64,000 nt of DNA, from the NCBI GenBank assembly GCA_016722705.1, contig JADKGN010000001.1, positions 310,001 through 374,000 on the forward strand. The letters are read 5' to 3'. Under the pieces are notes generated by a model that saw nothing but the letters and a program-made list of their open reading frames with translations, did not search any database and was not told where the DNA came from. This document shows positions 35,503-43,669 of this stretch, piece by piece (position 1 is the first letter of the stretch; every line of letters begins with the position of its first letter). A program made the position numbers and the translations under genes. This DNA is from Candidatus Dechloromonas phosphoritropha. Its GTDB lineage: Bacteria > Pseudomonadota > Gammaproteobacteria > Burkholderiales > Rhodocyclaceae.

Positions 35503-35566
35503 TTGAGTTCTGCTTGAGCGATGGCAGATGCATTACACATGTTTTTAGAACAAAACTGATAGTCTC
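35503..35566 (+). repeat. Sequence shared (inverted) with 39716-39790
   Basis: GAGCTACATTATTGAGTTCT and the following 50 bases match the reverse complement of 39716-39790 with scattered changes. Both read as SYIIEFCLS-G--ITHVFRTK on the respective strand. They may be ends of duplicated genes; each copy is next to an IS256. Confidence 0.55.
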
Positions 35567-35595
35567 CAATAGGCGATTACCTGACGGTTCGAGGA

Positions 35596-36970
35596 GTCAA
35601 GTCCAAAATCTGCTGTAAATACTCTTCGATCCGATGAATGACGAATGGTTTTCAGCTAGCGAGGGCAACAACGTTGTTGCCCTCGCTAGCTGCGGCGCGG
35701 GAAGCCGCCCACTCCTTGAATTCATCCATGTCGAGGTACTTCCGTTCCTGCCAAGCCTCGTTCTGTTCGGCCAGCAGAGCGCCGATCAGGCGCAAGGCTG
35801 ACTCGTCGTTGGGGAAGATGCGGATCACGCGCTCCCGCCGGCGAATTTCCTCGTTGAGCCGCTCCTGCATGTTCGTTGTGCGTAGCCGCTTGCGATACTT
35901 CTCGGGCAAGACCATTACCGCCATGGCATCCTCGAATCCTGCTTCGAGGCAGGCCACCGCTTTGGGGGCGCTCTTGGCGAAGCGCTCGGTGAATTCCGCC
36001 AGGCGGCGCTTGGCCTCGACCAGATCGGGCGCCTGCAGCACGAGCTTGACGGCAGCTGCCACCTCGGCGCGGTGGCGGGTGTTGCATTGGCCCAGAATGT
36101 TGCGCATCAGATGCACCTGACAGCGTTGCCAGCTGGCCCCCTGAAAGTGCCGCGCTGCCGCTTCACGCAGGCCGCCGTGGTCGTCCGAGATGATGAACTG
36201 CGTGCCCTTGAGGCCGCGCCCTCTGAGCCAGCGGAAGGTCTCGTCCCAGGTGGCGAAGCTCTCGGTGTCGCCGATCCGCACGCCCAGAATCTCCCGGAAG
36301 CCATCGGAGCGGATGCCTGAGACGGTCAGCACGGCACGCGAAACCACACGATCTTCTTGCCGACTCTTGATGAACAGGGCATCGACCAGCACGAAGGGAT
36401 ACTCGCCGTCCAGCCGCCGTTCGTTGAACGCGCTGACCCGCGGTTCCAGTCCGGCGCACAGTGCGCTCACCATCGATTTGGAGAAGCTGGCGCCGCACAG
36501 CTCTTCGGTGATCGCCGAGACCTTGCGCGTCGAGACACCGTGCACGACCATTTCCATGAGCGCCAGAACGAAGGCCTGCTCGCTCCGCTGGTAGCGCTTG
36601 AAGATGTCCGTCGAAAAGCTGCCGTCCCGCGTCTGCGGCACCAGCAGCGTCACCGGCCCAACCCGCGTGTAAAGGGTGCGTGGCCGGTAGCCGTTGCGAT
36701 AGCCGGCCCGTTCGTCCGTGCGCTCGTGCCGCGTCGCCCCCAGCGTTTCCGTCACCTGCGCCTCCAGTACTTGATTGAGCACCGCTTCCACCAGTTTCGC
36801 CAGCCCGTCCTGCCCGTTTAAAAGCCCTGGCAGCAAGTCCGTTCCTACGCTAACCTCATACCCAGTCATCGCTTCTCTCCTTCGGTTATCGATCGTCTCG
36901 CAACGTCAGTTTACCGAATCGAAGCGGTGGCTACCTGCCACCCGATTTACAGCAGTTTAGGGACTCAATC
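35596..36970 (-). mobile_element. IS256-family insertion sequence, copy 2
   Basis: 1375 bp, same ends and orientation as copy 1. The flanking bases (...TTCGAGGA and AGATGCGG...) do not form a duplication. Confidence 0.88.
35652..36869 (-). CDS. IS256-family transposase, copy 2
   Basis: 405 aa and nearly identical to copy 1 (LLNGQDG instead of LLNVQDG near residue 17). All catalytic blocks (VDALFIKS, IISDDHGG, NMQERLNEE) are intact. Confidence 0.92.
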   Translation of the reverse strand: MTGYEVSVGTDLLPGLLNGQDGLAKLVEAVLNQVLEAQVTETLGATRHERTDERAGYRNGYRPRTLYTRVGPVTLLVPQTRDGSFSTDIFKRYQRSEQAFVLALMEMVVHGVSTRKVSAITEELCGASFSKSMVSALCAGLEPRVSAFNERRLDGEYPFVLVDALFIKSRQEDRVVSRAVLTVSGIRSDGFREILGVRIGDTESFATWDETFRWLRGRGLKGTQFIISDDHGGLREAAARHFQGASWQRCQVHLMRNILGQCNTRHRAEVAAAVKLVLQAPDLVEAKRRLAEFTERFAKSAPKAVACLEAGFEDAMAVMVLPEKYRKRLRTTNMQERLNEEIRRRERVIRIFPNDESALRLIGALLAEQNEAWQERKYLDMDEFKEWAASRAAASEGNNVVALAS

Positions 36971-37118
36971 AGATGCGGGCGACTTGCATGACGGTTGGCC
37001 AAGATGGGTATACAGAAGTTGGCTAACTATAGAAGACCTGGCCAACAATGACAAATACCGATGTTATTTGGCCTCCCCTAAATTGACCATTCAAATTGGC
37101 CGTACGCAGGAATATTGA
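36971..37118 (+). pseudogene. 3' end of an unknown gene cut by IS256
   Basis: Directly after the IS256 end a frame reads DAGDLHDGWPRWVYRSWLTI, EDLANNDKYRCYLASPKLTI and QIGRTQEY-stop. It is protein-like but not recognised, and it has lost its start to the insertion or to a later rearrangement. Confidence 0.35.
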
Positions 37119-37135
37119 GATCCCTTCACTGCAGG

Positions 37136-37153
37136 TATATACTGATGTATATA
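37136..37153. promoter_or_regulatory. Palindromic operator of vapBC
   Basis: TATATAC-TGAT-GTATATA is a perfect 7+7 palindrome 25 bp before the vapB start. VapB-type antitoxins bind such sites, so autorepression by VapBC is expected. Confidence 0.65.
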
Positions 37154-37178
37154 TCATCCACTTGAACGGGAGTCGAAG

Positions 37179-37454
37179 ATGATTGAGACGCGCGTTGCAA
37201 AGCTATTTAAGAACGGTGCCAGCCAGGCGGTTCGTCTTCCTGCGGAATTTCGCTTTGAAGGGGAAGAGGTTTTCGTCACCCGCGACGATGCAACCGGCGA
37301 TGTTGTGCTGTCGAACCGGCCTGGCGCCAAGACTTGGGGCGCGTTTTTCGAGTTGCTGCACGCCGTCAATGTACCCGCCGAGTTCATGGCAGAACGCCCG
37401 CTGAATGTCGTGCCGCAAGCGCGTGGCGTCTTCGATGATGAGGTGGACGCTTAA
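37179..37454 (+). CDS. vapB: VapB-type antitoxin (AbrB/SpoVT fold)
   Basis: A 91-aa protein. The N-terminal MIETRVAKLFKNGASQAVRL, then PAEFRFEGEEVFVTRD is the swapped-hairpin AbrB DNA-binding domain typical of VapB. The C-terminal part (TWGAFFELLHAVNVPAEFMA) is the toxin-binding segment. A GGGAGT ribosome site precedes it. Its stop is two bases from the vapC start. A palindrome upstream is the likely operator. It neutralises VapC. Confidence 0.88.
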   Translation: MIETRVAKLFKNGASQAVRLPAEFRFEGEEVFVTRDDATGDVVLSNRPGAKTWGAFFELLHAVNVPAEFMAERPLNVVPQARGVFDDEVDA

Positions 37455-37456
37455 CC

Positions 37457-37858
37457 ATGCTGCACATGCTGGATACCGACACGGCGAGCTACCTCATTAA
37501 GGGAAAGTCACCCGCGATAGAGAGTCGCTTGGCGGCCCTCGTGCCGTCGATGGTTTGCATCTCGGTGATGACGCGGGCCGAATTGCAATACGGACTGAGG
37601 CGCTTGCCGGCCGATCATCGCCTGCATCTGGCGGTGCGCCAGTTTCTGAAGATTGTTCGCGTCTTGCCGTGGGACGCCGAGGCGGCGGATTGGTACGCTG
37701 ACATCCGCCACCAGTTGGTCAGCTCGGGGCAACCAATCGGCGAACTGGATATGATGATCGCCGCCCACTCATTGTCTGCCGGCGCCGTCCTGGTTACCAA
37801 CAACAGTCGCCACTACGAGCGGATCGCCGCGCCGATCATGCTGGAAAACTGGGTATAG
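37457..37858 (+). CDS. vapC: VapC-type PIN-domain ribonuclease toxin
   Basis: A 133-aa protein with the PIN acidic residues in place: Asp6/Asp8 in MLHMLDTDTASYLIKG, Glu42 in TRAELQYGL and Asp98 in IGELDMMIAAHSL, with TNNSRHYERI completing the active site. VapC toxins cleave initiator tRNA or rRNA in a Mg-dependent way. The pair is intact and lies between two inverted IS256 copies. It could be mobilised as a composite unit and would help to retain it. Confidence 0.9.
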   Translation: MLHMLDTDTASYLIKGKSPAIESRLAALVPSMVCISVMTRAELQYGLRRLPADHRLHLAVRQFLKIVRVLPWDAEAADWYADIRHQLVSSGQPIGELDMMIAAHSLSAGAVLVTNNSRHYERIAAPIMLENWV

Positions 37859-37913
37859 TCAGAAGCCCGCAATGGCTTTGTGTTGGTTGCCACCTTCGGT
37901 GACAGACAGCAAC

Positions 37914-38328
37914 CGGCCACTATGCACAGTTCGCAACTAGGTACAGTGACGACCGGAATGGCCCTATTCGCGGACCTTACGTGCAACAGTTCTGAACATA
38001 GTTTTGGCGAAATCAGGGACTGGACAAGCGAATCCGAATGCAAAAGTCGCCATGTGCTTTTCGCCATGCAGCCCGATCGAATACAGTCCCTTCCTCTGCA
38101 ACCCCGCACCATCATGGCACGGAGCCGGCTTTGTTTGCGTGGTCGAGCTAAGATGCAATTGGGGTAAGTTGGTAACTGGAGCAAAGTAGCGGCATTGCTG
38201 TTTCTCATCGCAGCAGAAACTATGTCAACAATTTAGAGAATAGGTTTTGCGAAAGATACGCCCTGCCTGCGTCGCAGAGCGTATGCCAAAACGAACTGCA
38301 CATAGTTTCAAACTGTGCATAGTGGCCG
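37914..38328. repeat. 415-bp segment bounded by inverted repeats (MITE-like)
   Basis: The left end CGGCCACTATGCACAGTT is repeated perfectly in inverse orientation at 38311-38328. Similarity continues for about 35 bp (left ...CGCAACTAGGTACAGT, right ...TGAAACTATGTGCAGT). Within each end ACTATG-nn-CAGTT-type 13-mers occur twice in tandem, like paired transposase sites. No gene is seen inside. The right end lies just left of the IS256 target duplication. Confidence 0.5.
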
Positions 38329-38339
38329 ATTGGAGACCA

Positions 38340-39715
38340 GATTGAGTCCCTAAACTGCTGTAAATCGGGTGGCAGGTAGCCACCGCTTCGATTCGGTAAA
38401 CTGACGTTGCGAGACGATCGATAACCGAAGGAGAGAAGCGATGACTGGGTATGAGGTTAGCGTAGGAACGGACTTGCTGCCAGGGCTTTTAAACGGGCAG
38501 GACGGGCTGGCGAAACTGGTGGAAGCGGTGCTCAATCAAGTACTGGAGGCGCAGGTGACGGAAACGCTGGGGGCGACGCGGCACGAGCGCACGGACGAAC
38601 GGGCCGGCTATCGCAACGTCTACCGGCCACGCACCCTTTACACGCGGGTTGGGCCGGTGACGCTGCTGGTGCCGCAGACGCGGGACGGCAGCTTTTCGAC
38701 GGACATCTTCAAGCGCTACCAGCGGAGCGAGCAGGCCTTCGTTCTGGCGCTCATGGAAATGGTCGTGCACGGTGTCTCGACGCGCAAGGTCTCGGCGATC
38801 ACCGAAGAGCTGTGCGGCGCCAGCTTCTCCAAATCGACGGTGAGCGCACTGTGCGCCGGACTGGAACCGCGGGTCAGCGCGTTCAACGAACGGCGGCTGG
38901 ACGGCGAGTATCCCTTCGTGCTGGTCGATGCCCTGTTGATCAAGAGTCGGCAAGAAGATCGTGTGGTTTCGCGTGCCGTGCTGACCGTCTCAGGCATCCG
39001 CTCCGATGGCTTCCGGGAGATTCTGGGCGTGCGGATCGGCGACACCGAGAGCTTCGCCACCTGGGACGAGACCTTCCGCTGGCTCAGAGGGCGCGGCCTC
39101 AAGGGCACGCAGTTCATCATCTCGGACGACCACGGCGGCCTGCGTGAAGCGGCAGCGCGGCACTTTCAGGGGGCCAGCTGGCAACGCTGTCAGGTGCATC
39201 TGATGCGCAACATTCTGGGCCAATGCAACACCCGCCACCGCGCCGAGGTGGCAGCTGCCGTCAAGCTCGTGCTGCAGGCGCCCGATTTGGTCGAGGCCAA
39301 GCGCCGCCTGGCGGAATTCACCGAGCGCTTCGCCAAGAGCGCCCCCAAAGCGGTGGCCTGCCTCGAAGCAGGATTCGAGGATGCCATGGCGGTAATGGTC
39401 TTGCCCGAGAAGTATCGCAAGCGGCTACGCACAACGAACATGCAGGAGCGGCTCAACGAGGAAATTCGCCGGCGGGAGCGCGTGATCCGCATCTTCCCCA
39501 ACGACGAGTCAGCCTTGCGCCTGATCGGCGCTCTGCTGGCCGAACAGAACGAGGCTTGGCAGGAACGGAAGTACCTCGACATGGATGAATTCAAGGAGTG
39601 GGCGGCTTCCCGCGCCGCAGCTAGCGAGGGCAACAACGTTGTTGCCCTCGCTAGCTGAAAACCATTCGTCATTCATCGGATCGAAGAGTATTTACAGCAG
39701 ATTTTGGACTTGACT
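38340..39715 (+). mobile_element. IS256-family insertion sequence, copy 3 (with target duplication)
   Basis: The 1376-bp element is flanked by the direct repeat TGGAGACCA (38331-38339 and 39716-39724), a normal 9-bp IS256 duplication. It therefore marks a clean insertion and defines the element ends. Orientation is opposite to copy 2. Confidence 0.93.
38441..39658 (+). CDS. IS256-family transposase, copy 3
   Basis: 405 aa with the same catalytic blocks as the other copies. Differences include GYRNVYRP for GYRNGYRP and ALLIKS for ALFIKS. Intact. Confidence 0.92.
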   Translation: MTGYEVSVGTDLLPGLLNGQDGLAKLVEAVLNQVLEAQVTETLGATRHERTDERAGYRNVYRPRTLYTRVGPVTLLVPQTRDGSFSTDIFKRYQRSEQAFVLALMEMVVHGVSTRKVSAITEELCGASFSKSTVSALCAGLEPRVSAFNERRLDGEYPFVLVDALLIKSRQEDRVVSRAVLTVSGIRSDGFREILGVRIGDTESFATWDETFRWLRGRGLKGTQFIISDDHGGLREAAARHFQGASWQRCQVHLMRNILGQCNTRHRAEVAAAVKLVLQAPDLVEAKRRLAEFTERFAKSAPKAVACLEAGFEDAMAVMVLPEKYRKRLRTTNMQERLNEEIRRRERVIRIFPNDESALRLIGALLAEQNEAWQERKYLDMDEFKEWAASRAAASEGNNVVALAS

Positions 39716-39790
39716 TGGAGACCATCAGTTTCGTTCTAAAAACATGCGTAATGGATACACCGTTGCTCAAGCAGAACTCAATGATGTAGC
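39716..39790 (-). repeat. Partner of the repeat at 35503-35566
   Basis: On the minus strand it reads SYIIEFCLSNGVSITHVFRT then KLMVS. If the IS256 is removed with one target copy, the frame continues SNRPLCTV-stop. It abuts the IHF gene end. Confidence 0.45.
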
Positions 39791-39792
39791 TC

Positions 39793-40077
39793 TTATCTGC
39801 CCGAGTTGACCTTGGCACGCAGTTCTTTCCCCACCTGAAAGTGGGGCACAGCTTTCGCTGGAACCAGTACGGCCTCACCGGTATTTGGGTTGCGCCCAGT
39901 ACGTGGCGGTCGGTAGTTGAGCCTGAAGCTTCCGAAACCGCGTATTTCAATACGGTCCCCCTTCACCAGCGTGTTGCTCAGCGCTTCAAGAATGGTCTTG
40001 ACCGCAAGTTCAGTATCTTGGGTGGTCAACTGCGGAAAGAGGGCAGCGAGTCGGTTGATGAGTTCGGAGCGGATCAT
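39793..40077 (-). CDS. ihfB: Integration host factor beta-like DNA-bending protein
   Basis: A 94-aa protein, full length for the HU/IHF family. [20 protein letters not shown] begins the helical dimerisation part, and [20 protein letters not shown] with [20 protein letters not shown] forms the DNA-binding arm (GRNPNTGE, Pro at the tip) and body. The pattern is closer to IHF-beta (HimD) than to HU. In this setting it is probably an accessory copy that may assist recombination or transposition. It is unusual to see it amid IS elements rather than after rpsA. Confidence 0.85.
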   Translation of the reverse strand: MIRSELINRLAALFPQLTTQDTELAVKTILEALSNTLVKGDRIEIRGFGSFRLNYRPPRTGRNPNTGEAVLVPAKAVPHFQVGKELRAKVNSGR

Positions 40078-40423
40078 GGGCGAATTTTAAGTGGCACTTC
40101 CGCTCGGAAGCTGTGGCAAACAACACACTGGCAGGCACGCCAGCATCGATGACACATTGCAACGTCGACGCCTTCCGGACGTTAAGCTTCGTCCCTTAGC
40201 TCAAGCCATGGTGGGTCACACCTTCGGCGCGACCCGGACGCCTTGCAGCTCGCCGATGCAACGAGCCACCCTGGCACGATGTCGCGGCGACAAAAACGCT
40301 GGGGCCGTTTGTGACTGATAAAGGACGTTATCATTCACAAATGGCGGCAGGTCACGGATCGCCGTGGACAAACTTGGTCAGTGTGATTACATTGGATTGT
40401 GTATGAGTTATCAGGATTGAACA
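40078..40423. other. Intergenic stretch, no gene seen
   Basis: Three hundred and forty-six bases between the divergent IHF gene and the toxin-antitoxin-integrase operon must hold the promoters of both. I see no strong coding frame or clear operator. GTTATCATTCACAAATG near 40330 and TTGTGTATGAG near 40396 are the most AT-rich spots. Confidence 0.4.
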
Positions 40424-40666
40424 ATGGAAACGCGAGTCGTGACTGCCCACATTCCGATCGAGCTGGCCGAGAAGGTCGATCAGCTCGCCGCACGTCTGGA
40501 GCGACCCAGGGGCTGGATCGTCAAACAGGCCCTGACGGCCTGGGTTGATCTTGAAGCGAAGCGCTATCAGCTGACGCTCGAAGGCTTGGCGGATGTGGAT
40601 GCCGGGCGGCTGGTCGAGCACAGCGCGGTCGAGGGCTGGGCGAACAGTCTTGACCGACCGGCGTAG
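40424..40666 (+). CDS. Ribbon-helix-helix (CopG/ParD-like) antitoxin
   Basis: An 80-aa protein: METRVVTAHIPIELAEKVDQ, then LAARLERPRGWIVKQALTAW is a typical RHH DNA-binding domain (beta strand VTAHIP, two helices). The tail binds the cognate toxin. It ends two bases before the next start. It is the first gene of a three-gene unit that ends in a tyrosine recombinase, so its autorepression would also control the recombinase. Confidence 0.85.
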   Translation: METRVVTAHIPIELAEKVDQLAARLERPRGWIVKQALTAWVDLEAKRYQLTLEGLADVDAGRLVEHSAVEGWANSLDRPA

Positions 40667-40668
40667 CG

Positions 40669-40944
40669 ATGGCGCTGAAGTGGACCAGCAGTGCGCAGCG
40701 CGATCTGGCGCGCTTGCATGATTTCCTGGTGCCGGTCAATCCGCGCGCTGCCGCGAAGATTGTCCAGCAACTGGTCGCCGGCGCCGGGCGGCTCGTGACC
40801 TACCCGCAGCTGGGCGTCCAGCTGGAAGAATTCGCGCCACGTGATGTGCGGCGGGTGATTGTCGGCGACTACGAGCTATGTTACGAGGTGACCAACACCG
40901 CCATTTACATCTTGCGGCTTTGGCACGCACGGGAGGATCGGTAA
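40669..40944 (+). CDS. ParE/RelE-type toxin
   Basis: A 91-aa protein of the ParE/RelE fold: MALKWTSSAQRDLARLHDFL, RAAAKIVQQLVAGAGRLVTY and VGDYELCYEVTNTAIYILRL with WHAREDR at the end. The WHAREDR ending is characteristic of ParE toxins (gyrase poisons). Its stop overlaps the start of the next gene as TAATG, an unusual link of a toxin with a recombinase. Confidence 0.85.
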   Translation: MALKWTSSAQRDLARLHDFLVPVNPRAAAKIVQQLVAGAGRLVTYPQLGVQLEEFAPRDVRRVIVGDYELCYEVTNTAIYILRLWHAREDR

Positions 40945-41906
40945 TGGCCGCATCGCTAATACAAGCAGCGTCCGGAACATTTGGTTTGCCGGCGCTGTTT
41001 TCGCCGACACCGGAGGCGGGCAAGCGCACTCTCGAATTCTTCACCGCCAACATTCGCAACCCGAACACGCGCCGGGCCTATGCGCGCGCTGCCGTCGAAT
41101 TCTCGGCCTGGTGCGAAGAGGTCGGCTTGCGCGAGCTGCGCACCATCGAGCCGGTCCATGTGGCCACCTACATCGAGACACTACAAACGCGCCTCTCGGC
41201 ACCCTCGGTCAAGCTGCACCTGGCAGGCCTGCGGATGCTCTTCGACTGGCTGGTGATCGGCCAGGTCATCGCGGCGAACCCGGCGAGCTCGGTACGCGCC
41301 CCGAAACACTCGGTCAAGAAAGGCAAGGCCCCGGTGCTCGGCACCGACGAAGCGCGAGCGCTTCTTGATGGAATCGACACCAACAAGGCGGTCGGGCTGC
41401 GCGATCGCGCGCTGATCGCTCTCATGGTGTACACCTTCGCGCGCGTTGGCGCGGCTGTGGGCATGAAGGTTCAGGATGTCTACGTGCAAGGCCGGCGGAC
41501 CTGGGTGCGCCTGCACGAGAAGGGCGGCAAGCAACACGAAATGCCCTGCCATCACAATCTCGATGAGTACCTGCACGCCTACATCGAAGGTGGGCAGATC
41601 GGCAGTGAGGGCAGGGGGGTTCTGTTCCGGACGGCCATCGGACGAACGGGGCAACTCACCGAGCGCGCAATGAGTCAGGCGGATGTGTACCGGATGATCC
41701 GGCGGCACGCCAAGGCCATTGCCCTACGGACGGAAATCGGCTGCCACAGCTTTCGGGCGACAGGCATCACCGAGTACCTGCGCAACGGCGGCAAGCTGGA
41801 GGTCGCACAGCAGATGGCCAACCATGAAAGCGCAAGGACTACCGGCCTTTACGACCGTCGAAACGACCAGATCAGCCTCGATGAGGTTGAACGGATCGCT
41901 ATTTGA
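40944..41906 (+). CDS. Tyrosine recombinase/integrase coupled to the toxin gene
   Basis: A 320-aa protein of XerC/XerD-like size. The N-terminal SAM-like core-binding domain (about 25-115, NPNTRRAYARAAVEFSAWCE) is followed by the catalytic domain with Arg167 (FARVGAA), Lys193 (HEKGGKQH), His268/Arg271 (CHSFRATG), His294 (MANHES) and nucleophile Tyr303 (TGLYDRR), a complete set. The start at 40944 follows GGAGG and overlaps the toxin stop. No adjacent attachment site or tRNA is seen. It may resolve multimers or move cassettes. Confidence 0.9.
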   Translation: MAASLIQAASGTFGLPALFSPTPEAGKRTLEFFTANIRNPNTRRAYARAAVEFSAWCEEVGLRELRTIEPVHVATYIETLQTRLSAPSVKLHLAGLRMLFDWLVIGQVIAANPASSVRAPKHSVKKGKAPVLGTDEARALLDGIDTNKAVGLRDRALIALMVYTFARVGAAVGMKVQDVYVQGRRTWVRLHEKGGKQHEMPCHHNLDEYLHAYIEGGQIGSEGRGVLFRTAIGRTGQLTERAMSQADVYRMIRRHAKAIALRTEIGCHSFRATGITEYLRNGGKLEVAQQMANHESARTTGLYDRRNDQISLDEVERIAI

Positions 41907-42639
41907 CTAAGGCACTTCTGGCCCAACGGCTGACTGCAACCGACCCCTCTGCACTATGGCCAGAGCGCGCTTCTGGCCGACCAGCACAACCAGCTTCTTG
42001 CCGCGGGTGATCCCTGTGTAGATCAAATTGCGCTTGAGCATCATGTAGTGCTGGGTCGATACGGGAATCACCACCACCGGATATTCTGAGCCCTGTGATT
42101 TGTGAATCGTCGTTGCGTAACAGAGCACCAGTTCATTGAGTTCCCCGAACGGATAGCTCACGGCGCGCTTATCGAACTCGACGGCAATTTCGGCGTCGTC
42201 GAGATTGACGCTGGTGACAAAGCCGATGTCGCCGTTATAGACATCCCGGTCATAGTTGTTCTCGATCTGCATCACCTTATCGCCAGTGCTGAAGCGGTAG
42301 CCGAATTTATCGACACTGTGTTCGCCAGGAGGATTGAGGGCTGCCTGCAGGGACTGGTTGATGCCGCGAGCACCGGTGGTCCCCCAGTTCATCGGGCACA
42401 GCACCTGGATGTCGCGCACCGGATCGAGGTGAAACTTCTTGGGTAGGCGCGTTTGCACCAGATCAACCACGGTTTGGGCGATGGCCTCTGGGTCTTCGGC
42501 ACCGACAAAGTAGAAATCCGAGACCTCGCCTTTGGCTGGGAAGTTAGGATAGATGCCCTGGTTGATCTGGTGGGCAATACGCACAATGCAATGCGCGATG
42601 CGGCCGCCTGGCGGAACACCTCTGTCAGTCGAATGCCCG
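41907..42639 (-). pseudogene. recD2: C-terminal part of a RecD2-like helicase
   Basis: VLCPMNWGTTGARGINQSLQ, GDKVMQIENNYDRDVYNGDI, YATTIHKSQGSEYPVVVIPV and MMLKRNLIYTGITRGKKLVV are helicase motifs V-VI and the C-terminal SH3/clamp region of RecD2-type ATP-dependent helicases. The N-terminal two thirds with Walker A are missing: the sequence runs into an IS3 fragment at about 42640. A short duplication near 42590 (ATTGC) also shifts the frame after EVFRQAAASRI. Not functional. Confidence 0.8.
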
Positions 42640-42690
42640 CCCTCGGGCGGGCATGGACTGCGCGTCATCTCGCCAACGCTCAAGGGTTAC
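42640..42690 (-). mobile_element. 51-bp fragment of IS3 orfA including its hairpin
   Basis: Reversed, it reads CCCTTGAGCGTTGGCGAGAT then GACGCGCAGTCCATGCCCGC, as in the IS3 orfA at 52888-52935. It separates the recD2 remnant from the HNH gene. The junction lies within the CAGTCCATGCCCGCCC palindrome. Confidence 0.7.
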
Positions 42691-42714
42691 TTCTCAGGTA
42701 ATGAACCGGGAAAC

Positions 42715-43431
42715 ATGGTCGAGATTGGCTTCTCTCCCAAGGCGCTGTCGCCAGCCCTTGGCCGAAAAGAGCGTGAAGTGTCCGACTGGGTCGACCAGCA
42801 AGCAGCCATAACCGGCAGAACCCGTACCATTTCAGGCCTGCGTGGCACTTACCCTGGCTTGGCCCTGGGTTCCAATCGGGAACTGACGGCGTTTCTCGAG
42901 GCATGGTCACAGTTCGCGCAAGGCCAAGAGGAAACATCCGGCCAGAGCGCCACTCCTGGCGGCGTGCTTTCAGTAGCGGGAGTGGAAAAGGCGGCCATTG
43001 ATGCAGGATTTGACCTGACGCCGACCAGGGATGGTTCTTGGCTGGTCTTCCGGTCCACAGCCTTCCCGTATGCGCTGGGCGTTTCACCCCAGCCGGCGGA
43101 TTGCTATCAGGTCGGTTTCTCTGCCGTTCAATGGGGCCAGAAGCTTGCCGAGGACTGCGGGCATTCGATGCGCGCAGGAGAAGAGGGCAGTTGGTTCGTG
43201 CTGGCCGACCTCATCGCGAGATACGACAACCTTTACAGACTCCTGCAGCGTGCCGCTGCTCTGGCACGCATTCTCACGGGTGAGGGCGTCGAGCAGTTCA
43301 GAGCCGCATCACAAGGTCTTCCAGCTTCGACCGAGGTCGAAAGACTGGTCATTCAACGCGTTGGGCAGAAAATCTTCCGGCAGTTGCTTATAGAGTATTG
43401 GCAGCGCAGGTGGGCTGTCACGGGCCTGGAC
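42715..43431 (+). pseudogene. HNH-type endonuclease gene, 3' end removed
   Basis: From MVEIGFSPKALSPALGRKER the product contains a long N-terminal region (VSVAG-type helical blocks, SWLVFRSTAFPYALGVSPQ). It then shows VIQRVGQKIFRQLLIEYWQR followed by RWAVTGLDL, the start of the HNH module found in many putative restriction endonucleases (CAVTGL--P-LLRASHIKPW). The gene stops there because a piece of IS256 begins at 43432, so the HNH His/Asn residues are lost. The 5' side abuts IS3 sequence and the true start may also be missing. It is probably a remnant of a defence locus. Confidence 0.65.
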
Positions 43432-43669
43432 CTCGTGCCGCGTCGCCCCCAGCGTTTCCGTCACCTGCGCCTCCAGTACTTGATTGAGCACCGCTTCCAC
43501 CAGTTTCGCCAGCCCGTCCTGCCCGTTTAAAAGCCCTGGCAGCAAGTCCGTTCCTACGCTAACCTCATACCCAGTCATCGCTTCTCTCCTTCGGTTATCG
43601 ATCGTCTCGCAACGTCAGTTTACCGAATCGAAGCGGTGGCTACCTGCCACCCGATTTACAGCAGTTTAG

